Positions 11,925 through 22,124 are shown, counted from the stretch's first letter. The stretch: DNA of 64,000 nt from Carnegiea gigantea (GCA_029747015.1 JAKOGI010001342.1:131501-195500); one strand, 5' to 3'. Program-made: numbers and translations. The notes: generated by a model not told the origin, from the letters alone.

Positions 11925-12330
11925 GGATATTGATGTCAACCTTCGCTGGTTTCGTGGACCTTTCGCTGGTCTAGCAAACTCTAATGCTAACCTTTCACTA
12001 GTTTAGTGGACTTTTCTAGTCTAGTAAACTCTAATATTAACCTTTTCTCAGTTTAGCGAATCTTTCACTGGTCTAGCAAGCTTAATGTTAACCTTTCGCC
12101 CATTTAGTGAACCTTTCTCGAGTCTAGTAGATTTTGATGTTAACCTTTTGTTGGTTTAGTGGATTTTGATGTTAACCATTCGTTGGTTTAGTAGACCCTT
12201 TATCGATCTGGCGGATTTTGATGTTAACCTTTTGTCTATTTAGAGAACTTTTTGTTGGTCTAGCATCCTCTGATAATAAGCTTTACCGATCTTATAGATT
12301 TTGATGTTAATTTTTCACCGGCTTCGCGAA
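11925..12330. repeat. ~51-bp tandem repeat in the Tat1 3' region
   Basis: A diverged array whose unit can be followed by the recurring phrase (T/A)GATGTTAACCTTT at about 11929, 11980, 12031, 12081, 12137, 12166, 12219 and 12301. Between the phrases come 'cgctggtttag(t/c)gga' and 'cgctggtctagc'. Most intervals are 50-56 bp, with one shorter (29) and one longer. Tat-lineage elements are known to carry variable tandem repeats next to the 3' LTR, so this fits element biology. Confidence 0.8.
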
Positions 12331-12614
12331 CCTTTCCACAGTCTAGCGGATTTTGGGCTTCATTGTCTTTTGATCCTTGAACCGATAACCATTTTGGCCT
12401 CAGTTTTGCAGGTGGATTCCTTTCCTTAATTTGTTTTTTGCTAGTTGGATTGATAAGCTTTGGATTATACTCTTTGATGTTCTTTGCATTGCAGTGCATG
12501 TCTGAGTACCAAGGATCCTGCCTGAGTCCTATGGCATCTTCTTTCACTTCATTTCTTATTTTCAAGTGCATTTGATTATCAAATATGGCCTCTTATTGAT
12601 TGATGTTCTTGCAT
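12331..12614. other. Spacer between two repeat arrays, with weak extra boxes
   Basis: No convincing coding content. Two weak box-like sequences (near 12408 and 12507) fall roughly 100 bp apart and may be decayed extra members of the array that follows. Confidence 0.4.
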
Positions 12615-13355
12615 GGGAATTCTGGTCGGATCCTGCTTTTCCTTAGCATTTTCTTTGCTTTTCCTCTTATTGCTTGTCTTTTTCTAGAAAAGGTTGGTAC
12701 ATGTGAGATGGATTCCCTTTGGAACCCGGCTGTCTCCGTATGCTCCCACTTTCTCTTTGTTTCCTATCATTTTTATGCCCCTTGATGGAAGAGCTTGGAC
12801 TTTATTTCATGTGTTGCATGCCTTAGGGAACCCGACCAGGTCCCTTGATTTTTGGCTTTATTTGTTTTGCCTTTTTGGGATAATTTTGTGCTTTGATTCA
12901 TGCATGACCACTATGGATGCATATGTAGGTAGATCCCGACCGGGTTCCCTTATTCTTTACCTCTTTGTGTTTGCCTTTTGTTGTTGTGCTCTTGTGATTA
13001 TTTCATCTCATTAGCAAGTCACTCATAAGATGGAACTCGATCGGGTTCCCCTCTTTACTTTATACCTTTCTCTACTACTTATTGTTTTGTATACGATAAT
13101 GCATGTGCTTATTTATGCATGTAGTGATGGAACCTAGTCAAGTTCCACTTCTTTTTTCAGTGTCTTTTCTTCCTTTACCATATTGATTTTGTAGTTGTTC
13201 CGTGCAAATTTAGTGCATGTGTTACACGCATGGTGAACCTGGCCAGGTCCCCCCATTTTGGCTTGACTTTCTTTCCTTTCTCCTTGTTTCTTTACACTTG
13301 GCTCGATGCATGTTAGTACATGCATGCACTTGCATGGGGAACCTAGCCGGGTCCC
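12615..13355 (+). repeat. Array of eight GGAACC...GGTTCC palindromes at ~104-bp spacing
   Basis: Each box is an imperfect palindrome of about 18 bp with the form GGAACC-Y-G-R-Y-CGGGTTCC. Boxes start near 12615, 12719, 12826, 12931, 13032, 13129, 13233 and 13336, so steps are 104, 107, 105, 101, 97, 104 and 103 bp. The best members are at 12826 (GGGAACCCGACCAGGTCCC), 13032 (GGAACTCGATCGGGTTCCC) and 13129. Each is followed by a pyrimidine-rich stretch and usually preceded by GCATG motifs. The sequence between boxes is strongly diverged, while the boxes remain recognisable. The array ends 43 bp before a TATA box on the plus strand. Confidence 0.82.
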
Positions 13356-13397
13356 TTTTTGCTTTGGCCTCCGTATTTTTCTTCTCTTGCATTTGGT

Positions 13398-13405
13398 TAT
13401 AAATA
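13398..13405 (+). promoter_or_regulatory. TATA box of antisense unit 1
   Basis: TATAAATA in the context GGTTATAAATAGCATG, on the strand opposite to Tat1 pol, just after the palindrome array and about 130 bp before the first ATG-led coding relic (13531). Its role is inferred from sequence and position only. Confidence 0.5.
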
Positions 13406-13530
13406 GCATGTACTTAGGAGCCTCTCTTCACTCCCTTCCCAAGCCTATCTCCTTTTCATCACTTGTGTTTCTTTATTGCTTTGTATCTTCATTTTCTTGA
13501 TTAAAAGTGTGGAATTGTACTCTAAGATCA

Positions 13531-16008
13531 TGAGTTTAAGAAAGGCACATCCACACAAAGAACCATATAAGAAAAAATTCCTCAGGATTCTTCAATTCAG
13601 AGGGAATGGGAACCAATTGAAGCTTGGAATGGAATAGATCTTTCAGTGGACTTGGATTTCGCGCATCTAGTTGGAGTACTTTAAAAGCAATAAGTACTCT
13701 CATTCCCTTTTCTGTGGTTCGTTTTGTCATGATCATGAGTATACGGTTGGATTGTACGGACTAAAGTAAAATGCCTCTCTAAACTTCCTCAACTCCATTT
13801 CTGTAGAGTAGTAAGTAGTCTACCATTTTGAAATATATGGTCAATCGAAACCAGTTTCTTTGTAATTTTGCAATTCAACAGAAAGGCTATTGCATCAGAC
13901 CCTCCCATACCCCGCTAGGTGGCGGAATTTTTGGGGTATTGGATTTGGATTTGGATGAATCTAATACTGCTATCTTTTCTTTCTATCATGAAGATCTTAT
14001 TAGCGGTACAAGTTCACCCAGCAAATTTATGATGGACCTCAGGCGTAGAGAAGCTTAAGTCCTATCTGTACTAAATAACACTAGTTTCTGGATCTTTCAT
14101 TCTACTCTGAAAGGAGCAGTAGATCTGACTAGTTAATGCATTGCTCGAGCGGTAGTCAAGAGATGTTATGATGCCACTAAGACGTTTCATCTCCCGTTTG
14201 GGGGGATGATGTAGCCCTATTGATTTTGCTATGCTAACAAGTCTCAATTTTTCTGGGGACATATTAGTTTATCAAGAAGGCTTCCATCTTCAGCGTTACC
14301 GTTTTTACCAACTCTTTAGTCCAGTCATGAATAGAATTCCTCGAGGGAATCACTTCCGTTATAACATCCTTTTTGATGTGATAACTGGTGATGAACAGAG
14401 CATTTTCCTAATTAGCAAGTCCTATTATTTTAGCTCTTCTTCTTAACACTACTATTTTTGCTGATTTGCACAACCATGTCTGCTTCCACTATCTCCTCAA
14501 CCTTATTGGTTTTGACAGAGTGAAAAACTTGAACTGGACGGTTCCAACATCTTCCGCCCTTATTCATGGCATGGGAGCAGAGGTGCAAAAAACAAAGAAA
14601 ACGTACGAGGATCAAAATACTAGTTTGCCCGTGAGCTGTTTATGGAGGGTATTTGAGGTAATGATCTTTCTTGGTAATTCTTGTTCTTGGGTTGTAGCCG
14701 TTATTATTGTCTCCTACTTTTTTGAGAAATCTGACTCTACGAGTATTTTCCCGAGCTTTCACTAGGACACAGGAAACCCACTCATTTTTTAGCAACAATC
14801 TTATGGATTAAGGAAAATCAAGTTCAACTACAATTTCGAGCTAGACATCTTCAACGACTTTGGGAAGTGATAAATGCTTTAACCATGGTATCATTGCCTT
14901 GAATGTATTGTAAAAGTTTACTAGTTGTAATCTTTCAGTTTTTCTAATTTCTTCGCCATGTAGGCAAATTTCATCTTAGGAAAGTCTGGTCTCTTCCCCT
15001 GGGGTACTTGGCCGAAAGAGTTACTATGCAACACGCTAATCAATGACCTCCTTTCATCCCCAAAGATCCACCTTGGTCCATGTTTTATACATGGAGCTTA
15101 TCTCTCGAGGTCATGGATGAGGTGAAAATAGGTCATCACTTTATGGATTATATCGATCATGAATATGACTATACTACCTATCTGCAGCAGATCATGACCC
15201 TTTGGTAACCTATTTTGCTGTTCTTCCCCTAATCTATTATATTTTTCAAACATCTGATATTTATGAGTCAAACCTATCAAGGGAGGAAGAAAGAGCAGTA
15301 CACATAGATGTCCTATTGGCCTAGAATATGAATGCCCTGAGCTCACATTTCCTACTACTTTTAGGGGGGCAAGTATGCTGCTTACTTCAATTCCCTAAAA
15401 TGTGCGTATTGGATCTTCTTACTTGAAGTACAATATGGAGCAATTGATCATGGTAGCGCATTATTTTCATTCAATGAAAAAGGCATTTTTAAACCTCTTT
15501 ACTTGCCAGCTCCCCCAAACAGATGAGGTAACCTGTCTCCTTTATTTTCTTGATGTGATTTTTACTTGCCAGCCCTTGAAGATCTAGTTCGAGATCTCAT
15601 AGATCTCATTCAAGGAGACATCGTTCAACAAGGGCGTAAGATATCCTAGAGTCTTCTTATGCTAAAGAAATAGAGCCTTACTCAGATTCACTAGCTGAGG
15701 TGGAACTGCTCTAAGTTTATAGTTTACGAGATCCCTATGCTCTTGCTTCTTCCTATGGGGAGTCTTACTTGCCTCAAATTCTATATGGTGATTTATCATC
15801 TGGGACATTGCAAGGCAACCCATCACATTATTCTTAGGCCCCAGAGGACAATCTTGCACCTGATGTCGATAACGGTCAGTCATCAGTCGATTTTCGCTTT
15901 GTGTCAAATTATGTTGACTGCCTCTTTGATGTAAGTAGCAGTGGGTCCCCAGATGATCAGCAGAAATCCGTTAACAAACTTATGTATGATGCTTTTATTA
16001 TGATGTAA
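13531..16008 (+). pseudogene. Antisense unit 1 of Tat1, unclassified coding relic
   Basis: I do not recognise the family. The stretch reads as protein-like in changing frames. An ATG at 13531 opens a basic peptide. Other readable parts include 14762-14900 (HFLATILWIKENQVQLQFRA), 15058-15190 (tyrosine/aspartate-rich), 15370-15490 (KYAAYFNSLKCAYWIFLLEV) and an acidic C-terminal part 15840-16008 (EDNLAPDVDNGQSSVDFRF) ending at TAA. Several stops and frameshifts are present. It lies opposite to pol, between the palindrome array and antisense unit 2, where Tat-lineage elements such as Grande are known to hold opposite-strand ORFs. An intron-containing original is possible but cannot be shown. Confidence 0.5.
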
Positions 16009-16031
16009 TGCTCCTTGCTATGCAATGTTAC

Positions 16032-16149
16032 TTTTATTCTAGTCTTCATTAATGTAAGCTACTCTAAAATGACTTTGTACAAATATAACCCACATTATAG
16101 TCTTTGTTAATGCAACCTACTCTAAAATGACTATGTATAAATATGGCCC
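16032..16149 (+). repeat. Two-copy tandem duplication of ~60 bp
   Basis: 'tctagtcttcattaatgtaa...acaaatataaccc' (16032-16090) is followed by a close copy 'tatagtctttgttaatgcaa...ataaatatggccc' (about 16093-16149). It sits just after the stop of antisense unit 1. An A-rich run with AATAAA-type hexamers follows (16160-16190), which could have served as the 3' end of that transcript. Confidence 0.75.
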
Positions 16150-16330
16150 CTGCCGCCCCCAAATAAAAAGAATAAAAAATAAAAAACAAGCACCAATAAC
16201 TATCAAGAGCTGTGTGGTCTTGAGTAATAATCCAAAAATGTAATTGGATAATTGCTGAATTACAGTCAATCAAGGTTACAAATATTAAGGCCAAAAGACA
16301 ATAAAGTAGAATTGCAGGGTGACCAAACTC

Positions 16331-16426
16331 GGATCATGGCCGGGTTCCTTGGCAGGTCCTTCTTGCCTTGTCTTGTTCGGATTTGACTTGGTGCTATGCC
16401 AGAGACAAGAACCCAGCCTGGTTCCT
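16331..16426 (+). repeat. Two GGAACC...GGTTCC-type boxes before antisense unit 2
   Basis: GGATCATGGCCGGGTTCC (16331-16348) and AGAACCCAGCCTGGTTCC (16408-16425) repeat the palindrome of the 12615-13355 array. They stand 132 and 55 bp before the TATA box of the next unit. Confidence 0.65.
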
Positions 16427-16479
16427 ATTGGCTTGCCAGTCTGAATTCTACCTAGCTTTGAATTAACTACTTTGTCTGC

Positions 16480-16488
16480 TATAAATTA
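16480..16488 (+). promoter_or_regulatory. TATA box of antisense unit 2
   Basis: TATAAATTA in the context CTGCTATAAATTAAGG, 65 bp before the ATG at 16545. Spacing to box, TATA and ATG resembles a compact plant promoter. This is inference. Confidence 0.5.
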
Positions 16489-17157
16489 AGGCTGTCTGTT
16501 ATTCAATTTTCATCCATCATAGGAGTAGTCTTCCATAATTCACCATGTCTTTCGAAAAGATCTTAACCTCTTGGCTGCTAGCCTTTGATGGGAGAGATAA
16601 GCACGTGCCGAAAAACCTTTGTTCAAGTAGCCTCCTTAGCCTTTGCCAAGTCAAAATCTCCTGGGAGTTTCTTAAGGCTGCCTCTACCTTTTGGGATTCC
16701 AAATTTCATGCCTTTAGGATTAGGGGGTGTGAATTGTGCCCTTGACTAAGGAATTTAATGCTATTCTAGGTTTTCTACTATATTGTCCCCTTGCTGTGCC
16801 ATCTAATTCAAGAAATATGTCATCCCAATATCATTTTTCTTAGGTATAAATGAGAAGCACATCTCCACCATAGTCGTCGGGGATGAAGTGGATTTTGTGT
16901 CCCTAATTTCTTATTTTCAAAGAGAGAATGGACTAGCACTCAAAGGTATACACAGACACCGAGCAATTCTCCTATGCTTATGAGTCTTCCTATTCGTTGG
17001 TGGTTTTTCAAATAGGGACCAACAATGCCGCTGAACATAGCAGAAGACGAGACTAGGCTCATATTCCCTTTGTTGCTGTGGAAACCATATTGTGTTTGAA
17101 TCGACTTAGCTACCACCCAGATTAGTTCTCTTCAGGCACTTCACTGCTGTCACATAG

Positions 17158-17290
17158 GCCTAGAACTCGCTAGGTTCTTCTTGGACCTGCACTGGGCACT
17201 AACAGTTGCTCCTTCCCCTTCTTCCTTTATGTCTTCCCCATTTTTTTTCCTGCTTTGGGCTGGACCAAAGAACATGACCAGGTTCTTCCT
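17158..17290 (+). repeat. Pair of palindromic boxes 106 bp apart inside antisense unit 2
   Basis: AGAACTCGCTAGGTTCTT (17162-17179) and AAGAACATGACCAGGTTCTT (17268-17287) repeat the box of the upstream array, with nearly the same spacing. The segment is pyrimidine-rich and ends with TTGGCATGCAG at about 17321-17331, which resembles a plant 3' splice site, so an intron is possible. Confidence 0.5.
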
Positions 17291-17589
17291 ATTTTTGACC
17301 CCCTTTTTTTGGATTTCTGTTGGCATGCAGATTCGGTTGCTAGAACACCTTCGATTGATCAAGGATCCTAGAAATGTTGACACAAACTTAGCTACATAAT
17401 TCTACCTAAGGAAAAGACTATTCAAGGATCAATCGATGGTGAATTGGATCAACTTCTTGGAGAAGAACCTGCCCCTTCATTGAGTGATTTCCTAGTGGGG
17501 CATCCGGCGATTTGTGACAAATGGGGGGAATAATGCTTATGTTCATCTCATTGGCATATCCTTGGGAACCTAGTTCTTCTCTAGACGGT

Positions 17590-18146
17590 TAGGGGTGTGC
17601 ACAAAAAAAAAAAAAGAAACCAAAAAATCAAAAAAATCAAAATAAATAAAAAGGTTTAAGGAAACAATTTTCTGGAAAAATCAGTTCAGTTAACCAAATC
17701 AATTTTTTTTCAATTTTTGGTTCAGCTGTAGTTCAGTTGGTTCAGAAATTTAGTTAACGCCCAGTTAACCAAGTCGAAATTAATTTTTTTGAAAACATTT
17801 TAAACATTAAAAAAAAATTTAGGTAAGAAAGTACAATTTTTAAATTTATTTATGAATGCTAACTAAAATTGATTTTTTTAAAAAAAATTTAAACATAAAA
17901 AATAAAAAATATAGTTTAAAAGTACTTTTTTATATTACTAGTGAATGGCTAGCTAGTAATCGAATCGAAAAAAATGTTAACCGATCCAAAAAATTGGTTA
18001 ACCGATTCTTTCGATTTGATTATAGTTCGGATTTTGGACGATCCGAAATCTTCGGTTCGATTACGGTTTAAAATTTTCTTGAACCGAAAAATCAAGTACC
18101 AGATTTTTCGTTAGAAGCTCCGGTTAATCGATTTTGGACACCCCTA
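17590..18146. mobile_element. hAT-type MITE inside antisense unit 2
   Basis: A 557-bp AT-rich element starting TAGGGGTGTGCACAAA and ending TTTTGGACACCCCTA, so the terminal inverted repeats share TAGGGGTGT. The 8-bp flanks TAGACGGT (17582-17589) and TGGACAGT (18147-18154) agree at 6 of 8 positions, both differences being transitions. The interior holds repeated GGTTAACCGA-type words on both strands. It has no coding capacity. Confidence 0.85.
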
Positions 18147-18630
18147 TGGACAGTTGATGAGATAATCTGGCCATAAGCAAAATCCCTATCTTAGACTGCA
18201 TTCCTCACTGGAGTTATATGAATGATCCTTCTCATATCAAGTCCTGGGTTGATTATTGGCTTCATTGTGCACCATTATGATGTCGTTTGTTCCATGCTCT
18301 GCCTATGTCTTAAAACGTTCTTGAATTGGATGAATGCGAGGGATGTTGAGTTGAGGAAGACTATTTAGGATAAGAAGAATGCTATGGAATTTGTGAAGAC
18401 TAGGAAGATGGAGGCCAACAAGGAAAAGGCGACGCATCTCATAGCGGAAGGAAGAGAATTAAGGATCGTACCCCCTAGAAGACAACACCTCAACCTAACA
18501 AGGATAAGAAGTTAAAGAAAGATTAGGAACTAGCTTTGCTCTTATGTTTTGATTAAAGTTTCATGCTTTCATAGTATTATGCTATTAGGAATTTTATTGC
18601 AGGTTGTATACTTTTAGAATGCTCAATAAC

Positions 18631-18636
18631 AATAAA
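18631..18636 (+). promoter_or_regulatory. AATAAA polyadenylation signal of antisense unit 2
   Basis: AATAAA in 'caataacaataaaattg', 108 bp after the stop at 18523, in a T-rich 3'-UTR-like stretch. It supports the view that the plus-strand unit was an independent transcription unit. Confidence 0.45.
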
Positions 18637-18978
18637 ATTGTTAAAGCTTTTCTAGATAACTTGTTGCTTTTATTGCAAATATGTTGATCGCTAACTATCT
18701 AACCTGTGTGGCCCAACCAACCATACCCTTGTCGATAAAGGTCCTGAGTCTGACCTAGTTCCTGCTAGTTAGAATCCAGTCGGGTTTCCATCGGGAACCT
18801 GACCAGTTCTAGCTTGTAAGGTTTGGGCTTTCTTGCTAGGCTCGCACAAAAATGGCACTGTATTATATAATTTTTTATTTTTTTTTTGAGACGGATGAAT
18901 GCTTAGTAAGGGGTAATGGGACCAGACCGTTAAGGCTTCCTATCTATATTGCAAAATCAGGTGTTCGTAGTTCATTTT

Positions 18979-19019
<41 letters not shown>

Positions 19020-19109
19020 TTTTGCCCTGGTATGGGCCTTATTGACCTATTATGGGTTTGAAACAGATTTTACTCCTCCTTTTTAAAGCTTGTTATGGAC
19101 TTTGACCTA
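18637..19109. other. Non-coding junction between antisense unit 2 and integrase
   Basis: The two opposite-strand genes converge here. It contains three palindromic boxes (about 18743-18764, 18772-18790, 18797-18812) and the CT microsatellite. No credible gene was seen. Confidence 0.5.
18980..19017. repeat. (CT)n microsatellite
   Basis: An uninterrupted CT/TC run of about 19 units in the converging region between antisense unit 2 and integrase. Confidence 0.95.
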
Positions 19110-20300
19110 GATTGACTAACTAAGCATAATACCTCTTCAATTGATCCACATTTGTATACTGAGTATATTCCTTCCCATCCATATCATTGAGTTTTACTGC
19201 TCCGCCTGGCAAGATGGTTTTTATGATATATGGTCCTAGCTAATTACGTCTAGACTTTTCCGGGTCTTAGATTGGAGCCCTTATTTGTTTTAAGATCATG
19301 TCTTCTTCTCATAGGTCTCTAGGCTTAACTTTTTTATTCAACGCTGTTCAAATATGAGCTTGGTATGATTGGAAATTTTGTAATGCCCTCAGTCTCCTTT
19401 CATCTAGCATGACTAGCTCTTTATATTGAGCTTTTTTCCACTCTAACTTTGCAACTTAACTTTCTATAATTACCCTGAGTGAGGGTATTGCTATTTCAAT
19501 TGGTAGTGCTACTTCTATTTCATATGCAGGGAGTATGAAATTGCTGCTATTAAAGTACAAATTGAAGTTCTGTACCCCCATAAAGTGAATGGTAGTTTGT
19601 TCGGCCAATCCTTGTAATTCTCAGTCATTTTCTCCATTATCATCTGAATATTCTTTTTAGCTATTTTAGCAGCTCCATTTGTTTGACATCGGTAAAGGGA
19701 CAACTTATGACGTTGAATTTTATATTTCTCAAGTAGGCTTGCTAATTCATTTCTGAAATGGCTCCTTGATCACTTATCAATTCATATGGTACATGATACC
19801 TACATACGGTATTCTTGATGATGAACTTTGCTAAATATTTTGAAGTAATTTTAGCATAAGAGGTTGCTTCTACCAAGTTTATGAAATAATATTGCTACAA
19901 GCACATATTCATGGTCATTTGTTTCCTTCGGCGTCACCTTTCTTATTATATTGATTCCCCAGATTGAGAAAGGGCATAGTGAAGTAAGTATTAAAAGAAA
20001 AGAGGGAGGTAATCGCTATAAATTAGCATATATCTGACACTTATGGCATCTTCTCACATATGCTTGATAATCTGCTTCCATCATGGACTAATAATCTCCA
20101 ATCCTCCTAACCTTCTTGGCCAACATTCGAGTGTTCATGTGTAGCTCACACTCTCTTTCATGAACTTCCTTTATGATTTCTCGTGCTTCCTCCTATGTTA
20201 CATAGAGTAAGTTTTTGCCTATATCTACCTTCTTACACAGCTTCCCTTTGTCCTTAAAATACTGTGAAGCTAACAACCTTAACGCTTATTGGGATTTTAG
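19110..20300 (-). pseudogene. Tat1 integrase relic
   Basis: Read on the minus strand, the N-terminal zinc-binding part shows CHKC (about 20035-20049) with upstream histidines. It is followed by core pieces such as the 'YHVPYELISDQG' region near 19770-19800 and the strongly conserved QTNGAAKIAKKN and NYKDWPNKLPF segments at 19515-19703. The C-terminal 'GPYIIK..LPGGAVKL' region lies near 19190-19240, and the frame ends near 19110. Several frameshifts and stops break it. The integrase would insert cDNA into the host genome. Neighbours on the same strand are RNase H domains, as expected for Ty3/gypsy order. Confidence 0.82.
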
Positions 20301-21604
20301 GGAGGAATCTGGTGGGCACTCTTTCTTTATTAAGTACTTGTAGATGTCATAACACCAAGCAGTAAGGTTGATGCTGCACACTTCAATGGTATGGCAATGG
20401 CTGGCTTGTCTTTCCCTTCAACTGATAATGGCGTCAACTGGATGCCAGCAGGAATGTTCATTATTAAAGCTAGCTTTGATAAATCATCAACAAATGGGTT
20501 ATTTTCATGAGGAAGGAAAGTATAAGTAGTATGGGCGAAGTTCTTCGTGAAATTTGCTAAATAAGCTTAGTATGGTGCCAAGGCTTTGCTTCTCAGCTTC
20601 CATTGTTGTAAGATTTGGTTGATTATCAAATTGGAATCTCCGTGCACCCATAAATTCTTTACTCTTATTTCTATGGCAGCTTGCAACCTGATAATACAAG
20701 CTTTATATTCTGCCACATTATTAGTGATCTTGAAATCTAGCTTGGCTAAAGCAGGGGTGTGTGCCTCTTCTGGAAATACTAAAAGGATGCCTACTCCAAA
20801 TCCTTTTCATTTTGAAGCCCTATTGAAATATATTGTCCAAACATCTTCTTCTACTTGAAGAACTTCTTCATCAAGGAAATCAAAGGTTTCTTCCTTTGGA
20901 TCTTCCATTGGTAAGTCTGCTAAGAAGTTGGACATGACTTTCCCCTCAATGGATTTTTGCGAGATGTAGTATGGGTTGAATTTTGATAGCATTGCTATCC
21001 ATCTAGCACCTTGCCATTTATTAGTACTTGATGTAACAAAGACATTATCAGGTCCATCGATGCTACTACATGTACTGTATGGTTTAATATATGATGCCTA
21101 AGCTTTTTGGATGCCATACCTATGGCAGAGAGGTTTTCTAAGGGGGTATAGTATAGCGAGTTTCATATTCAAGGAACTTTTCACTTACACAGTAGATGAT
21201 CCTTTCTTCTCCTTCTGTCTGCTGTACTAGGATAACCCCCATTGTTATAATCGTTGTTGTGTGATAAAGAATAAGAGGAACACGAGGCTGCGGAGGTGCC
21301 AACACTGGTGGGTTGGATATACTCCTTGATCTTATCGAATTCCTCTTCACACTCCTCATCCCATTCTGGTTTTACACCTTTCTTTAATTTGTTGAAGATA
21401 GGCTCACATATTAAGGTCGGCTTTGATATGAAGTGGCTGATGTACTGCAGGCGACACAAGAATCCTGGTATTTCCTTCTCAGTTTTAGCAGTACCATTTC
21501 CTGTGTAGCCTTGATCTTTAAAGGGTCAACGTTAATTCCCCTTAGGCTGACAACGTAGCTTAATAACTTCCCAGAGATGACCCCCAAATTGATACTTTTG
21601 TAGG
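20301..21604 (-). pseudogene. Tat1 RT C-terminus, RNase H and archaeal-type RNase H relic
   Basis: From 21604 downward on the minus strand one reads the RT connection (GVISGKLLSYVVSLRGINVD, about 21530-21595), the GRLQYISHFIS-type helix and WDEECEEEFDKIKEY (21340-21450). Next come the RNase H with EYETRYT (about 21140-21180), the tether ending in FNPYYISQKSIEG and FLADLP, and a second RNase H start WTIYFNRASK (20807-20992). The second RNase H is diagnostic of the Tat lineage. The N-terminal half of RT is missing here because the Athila-like element is inserted. It continues at 41237-41416. Confidence 0.83.
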
Positions 21605-21609
21605 TTCAA

Positions 21610-21640
21610 GCATTTTTACGCACCAAAAGTGTCTATTTAA
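21610..21640 (+). repeat. Athila-like 5' LTR, first ~30 bp
   Basis: 'caccaaaagtgtctatttaagtact' aligns with 'gacccaaaaaattgcccatttaggtaattct' at the start of the 3' LTR (39833 on). The rest of this LTR resumes at 29700 after LARD-A copy 2. The terminal TG is not preserved. Confidence 0.65.
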
Positions 21641-21772
21641 GTACTTGATTGCTACCGCAAGCACACAGTGGCATTGTAGCGATCAAGGCCTTCTTTCACA
21701 AGGACTAGCTTAATCTACTAGGCTTTATCCCCTTAAGATAGGCTAAGCAAATCGAAATTTGAGGTTTGAAAC

Positions 21773-22065
21773 TGTGAAACCCTGGAGATTTTTTTTATAT
21801 ATCTTTATATTTTTATTTTGTTATTTATAATTGTTAAGATATTGGCCGACCTAGTATGCTTGAGCTCATCGTGTTTTATTTTTTTCTGATTTTAGCAGAG
21901 TAGCTGAGTAGTAGTAGAGCTGTCCAACCCAAGGTGGTGTTAAAAAAAAAAAAAAAACAGAAAAAGGGGAAAAGGAGCTATGCAAGAGAAGGCAAGGAGG
22001 AGAAGAGGGAAACCCTAATGTTTTAAAATTTTCCCCCTCTCTTCCTCTCCTCACTCTCTCCCCCA

Positions 22066-22124
<59 letters not shown>

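Larger units (their letters stand above)
16545..18523 (+). pseudogene. Antisense unit 2 of Tat1, plant-mobile-domain-like protein relic
   Basis: The ATG (context TTCACCATGT) opens a 66-residue frame whose middle reads WEFLKAASTFWDSKFHAFRI and then CELCP. That pattern, a Trp-Asp/Asn start, an F-R-x-x-x-x-E-L-C/T-P end and a following leucine-rich helix, resembles the N-terminal part of plant mobile domain (aminotransferase-like) proteins, some carried by retroelements. After a frameshift near 16740 further pieces are readable, including INEKHISTIVVGDEVDFVSL (about 16840-16910). A lysine-rich tail (18330-18523, MEANKEKATHLIAEGRE) ends at TAG. A hAT element splits it at 17590-18146. It is opposite to pol. 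Family assignment is tentative. Confidence 0.55.

Noticed and set aside
12694..13014. 106-residue plus-strand ORF across the palindrome array
   Set aside because: Hydrophobic and Cys/Phe-rich because of the pyrimidine-rich spacers. The frame is not kept from one repeat unit to the next.
12615..13355. CRISPR-like array of repeats with spacers
   Set aside because: Boxes are short imperfect palindromes with ~85-bp related pyrimidine-rich spacers in plant nuclear retroelement DNA. There are no cas genes and the size is wrong for CRISPR.
22069..22121. 105-residue minus-strand ORF with an Arg/Glu repeat
   Set aside because: It is the translation of a (CT)n microsatellite inside a solo LTR, with no protein-like flanks.
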